Shown: positions 57,808-64,000 of the stretch, piece after piece
Numbering within the stretch: the first letter of the stretch is position 1
How the letters are laid out: each line of letters begins with the position of its first letter
From: Thiopseudomonas denitrificans
GTDB taxonomy: Bacteria > Pseudomonadota > Gammaproteobacteria > Pseudomonadales > Pseudomonadaceae
Assembly (NCBI RefSeq): GCF_002866065.1
Contig: NZ_LNJZ01000003.1
Span: forward strand, 62,001 to 126,000
DNA: 64,000 nucleotides
Direction: 5' to 3'
The notes under the pieces: generated by a model
Databases searched by the model: none
Told to the model about the DNA's origin: nothing
What the model saw: the letters and a program-made list of their open reading frames with translations, nothing else
Made by a program: the position numbers and the translations under genes

Positions 57808-59163
57808 ATGAGCATTACCCACGAAGATATTGCGCTCGTCCTGAGCGCTGCCCTGCACAATGACCAGCTGGATGAAGCACTTGATGCCCTGAAAGGGTTG
57901 CGGCCGGTGGATATCGCCGACGCGCTGGAGCTGGTTGCCCCCGAACAGGCTTGGCGCTTGCTGGAACGGCTGCCCGGCCGGGCCGAGATTTACGCTTACT
58001 TTGATGCTGATGAACAGGTACGGCTGGCGCGCGAGTTTCCCCGGGCGACACTGGCCCGGCTGGTTGGCGAGATGCCGGCGGACGAGCGAACCGATCTGTT
58101 CAAGCGCCTAGATCCGAAACAGCAGAATGAACTGCTGCCGGCGCTGGCCCAGGCCGAGCGTGAAGACATCCGCAGGCTGTCATCTTACGAGGAAGGCACG
58201 GCCGGTGCGCTGATGACCTCGGACTATGCCATGCTCAAACCGGGCATGACGGTGGCCCAGGCGCTGGCCTCCCTGCGCCATGAAGCCCCGGATGCGGAGA
58301 CCATCTACCAGTCGTATGTGATTGATGACGAGCGCCGGTTGCTCGGGGTGGTATCCCTGCGCGACCTGATTCTGGCCCATCCGGACAAGACCATCGACCA
58401 GCTGATGATTGCTGATGTGGTCAGTGGCGAGGTCGGCGAAGACCAGGAAGATATCGCCAAGCGCATTACCCGTTATGACCTGTTGGCGCTGCCGATTACC
58501 GACCAGATGGGTTGTCTGGTGGGGATTGTCACCTATGACGATGCCATGGATGTGGCCAGCGAGGAAGCCACCGACGACTTCCACAAATCCGCCGGTGTCA
58601 CCACGTCGGTCGGTAACCTGAAGGATGCCACCATCGGCCTGCTGTACCGCAAGCGGGTGTTCTGGCTGGTGTTGCTGGTGTTCGGCAACCTGTTTTCCGG
58701 TGCCGGTATCGCCCACTTCGAGGACATCATTGCCGCCAACCTGGTGCTGGTGTTCTTTCTGCCGTTGCTGGTGGACAGTGGCGGTAACGCCGGCTCCCAG
58801 TCGTCGACGCTGATGGTGCGGGCGATGGCCACCGGTGAAGTGGTGATGAAGGACTGGTTCAAGCTGCTTGGCCGGGAGGCCACGGTTGCCCTGTTGCTGG
58901 GCTGTACCATGGCGGCAGCGGTTTCGTTGCTGGGTTATATTCGCGGTGATTCGCTGGTGGCACTGGTGCTGGCGCTGAGCATGGTCAGCATTGTCATGGT
59001 CGGTTGCGTGATCGGCATGAGCCTGCCTTTTGTCCTGAGCAAGTTCAACCTTGACCCGGCCAGTGCCAGTGCACCGCTGATCACATCCGTGTGTGATGCC
59101 TCGGGTGTGGTGGTTTACCTGTATATCGCTTCGCAAATCCTGCCGGGCATGTCGATGGGGTAG
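57808..59163 (+). CDS. mgtE: Magnesium transporter MgtE
   Basis: A 451-residue Mg2+ channel: N-terminal superhelical domain (about 1-130; DIADALELVAPEQAWRLLERLP), a CBS pair (about 135-255; SYEEGTAGALMTSDY, YDLLALPITDQMG), then five membrane helices (about 285-450) with the signature LPLLVDSGGNAGSQSSTLMVRAMA. The stop codon TAG is formed by the first bases of the downstream repeat array. The ATG at 57808 is chosen; seven upstream residues are open. Confidence 0.95.
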   Translation: MSITHEDIALVLSAALHNDQLDEALDALKGLRPVDIADALELVAPEQAWRLLERLPGRAEIYAYFDADEQVRLAREFPRATLARLVGEMPADERTDLFKRLDPKQQNELLPALAQAEREDIRRLSSYEEGTAGALMTSDYAMLKPGMTVAQALASLRHEAPDAETIYQSYVIDDERRLLGVVSLRDLILAHPDKTIDQLMIADVVSGEVGEDQEDIAKRITRYDLLALPITDQMGCLVGIVTYDDAMDVASEEATDDFHKSAGVTTSVGNLKDATIGLLYRKRVFWLVLLVFGNLFSGAGIAHFEDIIAANLVLVFFLPLLVDSGGNAGSQSSTLMVRAMATGEVVMKDWFKLLGREATVALLLGCTMAAAVSLLGYIRGDSLVALVLALSMVSIVMVGCVIGMSLPFVLSKFNLDPASASAPLITSVCDASGVVVYLYIASQILPGMSMG

Positions 59164-59700
59164 GTTCGAATTCATTCGAACACTGCCCGGCAACGCCGGG
59201 CAAATGACATACGCTGCAGGGCATCTTCGAAACCTGCTGTGCGAATGAATTCGCACCTACAAGGAGCGCCGGGATCAAACCTGGTGTAGGTTCGAATTTA
59301 TTCGAACATTGCCCGGCAACGCCGGGCCAATGAGCGGTTACTTGTGCGAATAAATTCGCACCTACATGGAGCGCCGGGATCAAGCCTGGTGTAGGGTCGA
59401 ATTCATTCGAACACTGCCCGGCAACGCCGGGCGAATGACATACGCTGCAGGGCATCTTCGAACCCTGCTGTGCGAATGAATTCGCACCTACAAGGAGCGC
59501 CGGGATCAAACCTGGTGTAGGTTCGAATTTATTCGAACATTGCCCGGCAACGCCGGGCAAATGAGCGGTTACTTGTGCGAATAAATTCGCACCTACATGG
59601 AGCGCCGGGATCAAGCCTGGTGTAGGGTCGAATTCATTCGAACACTGCCCGGCAAGGCCGGGCATATGGCCGGTGTTTGTGCGAATGAATTCACACAGTT
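59160..59700. repeat. Tandem array of palindromic REP/BIME-like units with 231-bp period
   Basis: Five units start with GTAGG at 59160, 59286, 59391, 59517 and 59622. Units alternate 126, 105, 126, 105 bp, then a final 79-bp unit, so the higher-order repeat is 231 bp. Each begins with a hairpin TTCGAATTyATTCGAA and ends with GCGAATrAATTCGC, so the two ends are inverted copies of each other; a third stem GCCCGGC-AAC-GCCGGGC lies between. The two 231-bp blocks differ at only about four positions. The array fills the gap between convergent mgtE and the alpha-2-macroglobulin gene. Confidence 0.93.
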
Positions 59701-59708
59701 TTTGTACT

Positions 59709-62700
59709 CTAACGAATCACAACCCTGTCATCATCTCCCCTGTATTCGGCCTGCCAGTCGGGCCGGTACATCGACTGCACCTGCACCGGTGGCAGCTGGT
59801 ATTCGCCCGGAGTGACGGCACGGACCAGATACAGCAGCGTGGTTGCCTGCCACGGACCGGCTTCGACAGCGGCAACATAGCGGTCATCCAGCCAGGACTG
59901 CATGGCGATGCGTGTCTCCTGCATTTGCGTCTGCCAGCCCTTGAATGTGCTGACATCACTCAGCAACACGCTGCTTTCACCCAAATTCTGGTTTTCCAGC
60001 TCGAAGCCGGCCGGCAGCAAGTCCACCACCAGGGCGTCACGCACGGTCTCGCTGGCACTGATCTGCAGCCGCACCAGCAGCAGGTCGCCGCTGGCGAGCT
60101 GGCCCAGTTGTGCCGGGCTGCCATCCAGATTGAAATAATCACGTCCGACTTTCAGCACGTTATCCGGCTGCGGGCTGTAGTGCTCCGGATTGCCCCGTGC
60201 ATTGAGTACCTGATACAGCGCATGTTCGGAATCGTTGGTAACGGTCAGCGGCTGGCGCAGGTCCGCACTGCCAAGGTTGCGGGAAGGCTGCTTCGCTGAC
60301 AGCTCCAGCACGCGACTGGCTGTTTGCAGGCTGGCCTGCCAGGGCTCGCTGCTGCCCAGACCGGCGCTGTGCAGTGCCATGAAGGCGGCGGCGTTTTCCT
60401 GGGTCGACAGCCAGCGCTTGCCGTGAATGGCATCGACCAGTTGCTCCAGCCGTGGGCCGAGCTGGGTATCCGGCAGCAGGCCGTTGCTGTTCAGCGCATG
60501 AATCTGCCAGGCCAAGTCGCTCAGCGGACTGCCGTAATCCTGTACCCACAGGTGACGATCACGCTGGAACAGGCCGGCTTTTTGCAATAGCTGCTGGCTG
60601 CGCTGACCGTCACCGGACTTGTCCAGCGCCACCGCCAGGTGCACCAGCGCCAGCGGAGTTTTCGCATCGGCAGCCCGGTTGTACAGGGTGCGCAAGGCGC
60701 TCAGCGGTACCGGCTGCTGCTGCGACAGCACATAGGCGGCGTAGCTCTGGGTGGCCAGCCGGCTGTGGGCGACATCATCGGTGTACTGGTAGCTGACCAG
60801 ATAGCCTTCACGCACATAGCGCAGCAGGCGCTCGCGAGCCTTGTCCAGCCGTGCGGCAGACACTTCCAGCCCCTGCCGGCTGGCCTGTTGCAGGAAATCG
60901 GTGGCCAGCACGGTATTCCAGGGGATCTCCTCGCCGTTGGCATCCCACATGGCGAAGGAGCCGTCCGGGCGCTGCATGCTCAGCAAGTGCTCGATACCGC
61001 TCTGCAACAACTGACGGCGTTGTTCTGTGCTGACCGGCTTGTCGAGCAGTTCCGACAGGCGCTCGGCCGGCAGGTACAGCAGCGGCAACAGGCGGCTGGC
61101 GGTTTGCTCGGAGCAGCCATAGGGGTATTCGTACAGCGAGCGCACCAGAGTGGCCAGGCTGGTCATGGGTTGTGTCGACAGGGTCAGGCGGGCGCGAGTA
61201 CTGCCCGGCAGCCAGCCGTCCAGCCAGTCATCGGCGCTGCTCCAGTGTTCGCCCGGTTGCAGCAGGCGGGTGACACGGCGCGACTGGTCCGGCCAGGGCG
61301 AGCGCACATCCAGCTGCCATTGACGTTGCAGGGCGGGCAGGGTTTCGTCCGGCAGTTGCAGGCCATCAACCCTGAGAGCCAGCTGGCTGGTGCCGGTGGC
61401 GATTGCCCGTACCGGTAGCGGCAGGCGCTGGCGCTGGCCGGCGGCCAGGGGGAGGGGATCTGGCAGGGTGTCGGACAGCTCCAGCAGGTCACCTGTATCC
61501 AGTTTCAGCTGCAGGCTTTGCGGCTGGTCGGTCAGGTTGTGCAGCTCCAGCATCAGCTGGCTGTCATCACCCCGGGCGAGAAAGCGCGGCATGGCCAGCT
61601 CGGCCACCAGCGGTGCGGCTACGGTCATCAGCTGTTCGCTACTGGCGAAGCGGTCGTCATCCCAAGCCTGGGCCATCAGCCGTAGCTGGCCGTTGAACTC
61701 CGGCAGCGGAAGGCGGGTTTCGGCATAGCCGTCGGCATCCACAGTCAGCACATCGCTTTGCCAGGCGACGATCTGTACATGACTCTTCGGACGATCGCCA
61801 CCCTGCTCCAGCGCGGCATCACCGCCAAAACGCAGGCGGGCCAGCCCGGCCTTGCCGGCGTCGATCAGCTGGCCGTAAACATCCAGCTGGTCGACGGCAT
61901 AGGCCTTGCGGCCAAAGAAGCTGTCAAGCGGGTCCGGTGTCTTGAAGCCGGTAATGTTGAGTACGCCGACATCCACCGCCGACAGCAGCACGCGACTGCC
62001 GGCCGGAACCTTGCCATCGGCATCACGAACCTTGATGCGCACCAGCTGTTCGCGTCCGGGGCGGGTGCTGTCCGGGGCTTCCAGTTCCAGCTGTAGCGCA
62101 TGCTTGCTGCGATCCAGCGGCAGGTGCAGTACGCCCACGGCCCGTTTGGCGGTCTGCTCGGCGTTGTGCGCGCCAGACCGTACCACCAGTGCGGTGACAT
62201 AGAGGTCGTGACGTTTCCAGTCCTTGTCGACGGGAATGCGTATATCCAGCCCGTCGGCCGGCACCTCAATGTTTTGCCACCAGAGCGGGCCGTCGGCCGA
62301 CTCCACCAGCACATAGCCGGAACCGGCATGGGGTGCTTCGATGCGCACTTTGGCAGTCTCGCCGTTGCGGTAGGCGGCGCGGTCCAGCTTCAGGCGCACC
62401 TGATCGGGGCGCACGCCGCCATCCTCGCTGCTGTCCTGCCAGCGGTAGCCGGCCCAGAAGCGCTCGCTGCTGACCAGTCCGGTCTGCGGGTTTTCCACCT
62501 CGATGCGGTAAGAGCCCCACTGCACCGGGAATTCGATTTGCGCCGGCGTCTTGCCGTCCAGGCTGATCTGGCGCTGTTGCAGGGTCAGGTTCTTTTCGCT
62601 ATAGCGGGAGCGCCAGCCGGTCTCTGCCGAGTAGCTCCAGTAATAGTCGCGGCGCTCGCGGATCAGGCGTACCTGCAGGTTGTCGGCGGCCTGCAGTTCC

Positions 62701-64000
62701 CCTGCGGCATTGGCCAGCACCAGGCTGAAGCTGGCCAGGGAGTTCTCATCCACCCGGTTGTCACTGGTGTAATGGCCACGGATGCCGACCAGCTGTGATG
62801 CCGGCCAGACCGCTTGCAGATGGCGGCGGGTGATCGGGCGGCCGCCGGACTCCATCAGGCTGACTCTGGCCACCAGTTCCAGTGGCGAGCGGGCTTCGTC
62901 CCACTGGCTTTTCATCTGCAGGTTGGCGTGGCCTTTGTCGTCGGTGAGGACGGCCTTGAAGTCTAGGCTCTGGGTCGGCAGCTTTTCTGTCACCGAGCCG
63001 AATTGGTAGCCGGGCAGGACAGGCAGCGCCTCGCGCAGCGGCCGCACAAACAGCTGACCTTGCACCTCGCTGCCGGCGGCAGGTGCGCCATACAGGAAGC
63101 GGCCTTCCACCTGGATGTCGAGCGCGGCATCCGGTGTCAGCGGCTGCGTGCTGCCGGACAGTTCGAGTGCCATGCGCTCGGGCATGAAATCTTCCACCTG
63201 GAATTCGTGACGCACCTGATTGATGCCCTGGCTGCCGTCCAGATCAACCACCAGTTGCCAGCGGCCGGTCGGTGCGCTGTCGGCCAGTTGCAGCCGGTAC
63301 TGGTAAAAGCCCGTCTCCTGCGGCTGCCAGGCGAAGCTGCGCAGCTCCTGGCCGTCCGGCGTGAGGATGCGTGCCTGGACCGGCTGCTCGGGTAGCGGCT
63401 GGCCATCGGCATCGCGCAGCAGGGCATTGAGCAAAACGGTTTCACCGGGGCGATACAGGTCGCGCGGACCGAATACGAACAGCTGCATGGGACGCTGGGC
63501 TGCTCCGTCCAGGCCGGCGAATTCACTCAGGTCCAGTGCACCGCGCTTGAGTGGCAGAAAGCTGGTTTGCCGGCCGCTGCGGGCCAGGGCCAGCGTGGCG
63601 TCCTTGTGCAGCGGCAGTTGCAGGTGGCCCTTGTGGTCGGTACTGCCCTCGTCGAGCAGCTGGCCCCTGGCATCCAGCAGCTGGATGCTGATCCCGGTCA
63701 GGCTCTTGCCGTCGGCAATGCCCAGGGCGAACAGGTCCAGTGCCTGTGCCGAGCGGTGTGCGGAGAGGCCGATATCGCTCAGGGTGAACAGGGTGGCGGG
63801 CTGGGTGTAGGCAAAATTGCCGGCCTGACGCATGACGGCGAAATAGACGCCCGGTTGTTGCAGGGCCTCGATGTCGTTGACCGGCAACAGGCTGCGCTGC
63901 TGCACGTTGTCTTCGCCCTGCAGGTCGAAGCGGCCGCTGTAGACCAGACGACCCATGGCTTGCAGGTCGTCGTTGTTCCAGACGGAGAATCCGCTGCTGT
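59709..64000 (-). CDS. Alpha-2-macroglobulin family protein (YfhM-like), 5' end outside window
   Basis: At least 1,429 residues are visible and the frame stays open to the window edge, so the N-terminus and any lipobox are missing. Bacterial alpha-2-macroglobulins are periplasmic protease inhibitors that trap proteases by a thioester. The MG-domain region runs through the first two thirds (LVYSGRFDLQ, FVFGPRDLYRPGETVLLNALLRD, YVLVESADGPLWWQNIEV). The thioester motif is in YPYGCSEQTASR: the Cys and Gln needed for the bond are present. The C-terminal complement-like domain follows. Such genes often precede pbpC; that gene would lie beyond the 3' end, but mgtE is found there instead. Confidence 0.92.
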   Translation of the reverse strand, partial: SSGFSVWNNDDLQAMGRLVYSGRFDLQGEDNVQQRSLLPVNDIEALQQPGVYFAVMRQAGNFAYTQPATLFTLSDIGLSAHRSAQALDLFALGIADGKSLTGISIQLLDARGQLLDEGSTDHKGHLQLPLHKDATLALARSGRQTSFLPLKRGALDLSEFAGLDGAAQRPMQLFVFGPRDLYRPGETVLLNALLRDADGQPLPEQPVQARILTPDGQELRSFAWQPQETGFYQYRLQLADSAPTGRWQLVVDLDGSQGINQVRHEFQVEDFMPERMALELSGSTQPLTPDAALDIQVEGRFLYGAPAAGSEVQGQLFVRPLREALPVLPGYQFGSVTEKLPTQSLDFKAVLTDDKGHANLQMKSQWDEARSPLELVARVSLMESGGRPITRRHLQAVWPASQLVGIRGHYTSDNRVDENSLASFSLVLANAAGELQAADNLQVRLIRERRDYYWSYSAETGWRSRYSEKNLTLQQRQISLDGKTPAQIEFPVQWGSYRIEVENPQTGLVSSERFWAGYRWQDSSEDGGVRPDQVRLKLDRAAYRNGETAKVRIEAPHAGSGYVLVESADGPLWWQNIEVPADGLDIRIPVDKDWKRHDLYVTALVVRSGAHNAEQTAKRAVGVLHLPLDRSKHALQLELEAPDSTRPGREQLVRIKVRDADGKVPAGSRVLLSAVDVGVLNITGFKTPDPLDSFFGRKAYAVDQLDVYGQLIDAGKAGLARLRFGGDAALEQGGDRPKSHVQIVAWQSDVLTVDADGYAETRLPLPEFNGQLRLMAQAWDDDRFASSEQLMTVAAPLVAELAMPRFLARGDDSQLMLELHNLTDQPQSLQLKLDTGDLLELSDTLPDPLPLAAGQRQRLPLPVRAIATGTSQLALRVDGLQLPDETLPALQRQWQLDVRSPWPDQSRRVTRLLQPGEHWSSADDWLDGWLPGSTRARLTLSTQPMTSLATLVRSLYEYPYGCSEQTASRLLPLLYLPAERLSELLDKPVSTEQRRQLLQSGIEHLLSMQRPDGSFAMWDANGEEIPWNTVLATDFLQQASRQGLEVSAARLDKARERLLRYVREGYLVSYQYTDDVAHSRLATQSYAAYVLSQQQPVPLSALRTLYNRAADAKTPLALVHLAVALDKSGDGQRSQQLLQKAGLFQRDRHLWVQDYGSPLSDLAWQIHALNSNGLLPDTQLGPRLEQLVDAIHGKRWLSTQENAAAFMALHSAGLGSSEPWQASLQTASRVLELSAKQPSRNLGSADLRQPLTVTNDSEHALYQVLNARGNPEHYSPQPDNVLKVGRDYFNLDGSPAQLGQLASGDLLLVRLQISASETVRDALVVDLLPAGFELENQNLGESSVLLSDVSTFKGWQTQMQETRIAMQSWLDDRYVAAVEAGPWQATTLLYLVRAVTPGEYQLPPVQVQSMYRPDWQAEYRGDDDRVVIR

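Noticed and set aside
59081-59665. A 194-residue repetitive open frame on the minus strand across the repeat array
   Set aside because: It exists because the 126, 105 and 231-bp periods are multiples of three. It overlaps the mgtE 3' end, has no ribosome-binding site and is explained by the palindromic repeat.
59160-59700. CRISPR array
   Set aside because: Units are long, palindromic and tandem with no unique spacers, and no cas genes are nearby.

Overview
The window reads as chromosomal DNA of a Pseudomonas-like gammaproteobacterium. Gene order and protein types point there: dnaA-dnaN-recF-gyrB, ppx/trxA/rho/ubiD, mutM, a YfhL-type ferredoxin next to coaD, a Dnr-type regulator, and parS sites of the TGTTCCACGTGGAACA type. 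Energy genes (sulfide oxidation proteins, a quinol:fumarate reductase and Dnr) suggest a facultative anaerobe that can use sulfide and nitrogen oxides. I cannot fix the genus from sequence alone. No IS element, prophage, tRNA, rRNA or CRISPR array is visible; the mobile-looking parts are intergenic repeats.

Layout. 1-2.2 kb: 3' end of ilvD, an Asp/Glu racemase and an arylamine N-acetyltransferase. 2.2-5.7 kb: a minus-strand sulfur operon (cytochrome c, flavocytochrome c sulfide dehydrogenase flavoprotein, YeeE/YedE transporter, SoxY-SoxZ fusion). 6.4-12 kb: dsbD-tlpA-dsbG, divergent from a two-component system, with a palindromic operator candidate between them. 12-18.2 kb: gyrB, recF, dnaN, dnaA, with two parS sites inside recF. 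18.3-23.7 kb: DUF3301, ppx, trxA, rho, ubiD. 23.8-27.9 kb: frdABCD followed by fre.

27.9-31.7 kb: ogt, two small zinc/cysteine proteins, dnrP-like, dnr, a thioredoxin-like protein and a lipase-like hydrolase. 31.7-35 kb: photolyase and DUF523/DUF1722 genes divergent from a MerR/LitR-type regulator. 35-40 kb: serA divergent from a D-2-hydroxyglutarate dehydrogenase, then an FAH-family hydrolase and mutM. 40-46 kb: Na/Pi cotransporter, ferredoxin, coaD, pirin, azoR and its LysR regulator. 46-50.3 kb: a GGDEF-EAL protein and phoB-phoR with a Pho box. 50.3-64 kb: DsrE-like protein, Ask_Ect-type aspartokinase, a DUF4105/lipoprotein-hydrolase pair, cobB, yqhD, mgtE and a truncated alpha-2-macroglobulin gene.

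Two intergenic structures stand out. At 38.04-38.47 kb, two diverged copies of a roughly 170-bp element lie head to head, and five base pairs of the main stem have changed in both partners between copies. At 59.16-59.70 kb, a tandem array of palindromic units has a 231-bp higher-order period, and its first bases supply the mgtE stop codon.
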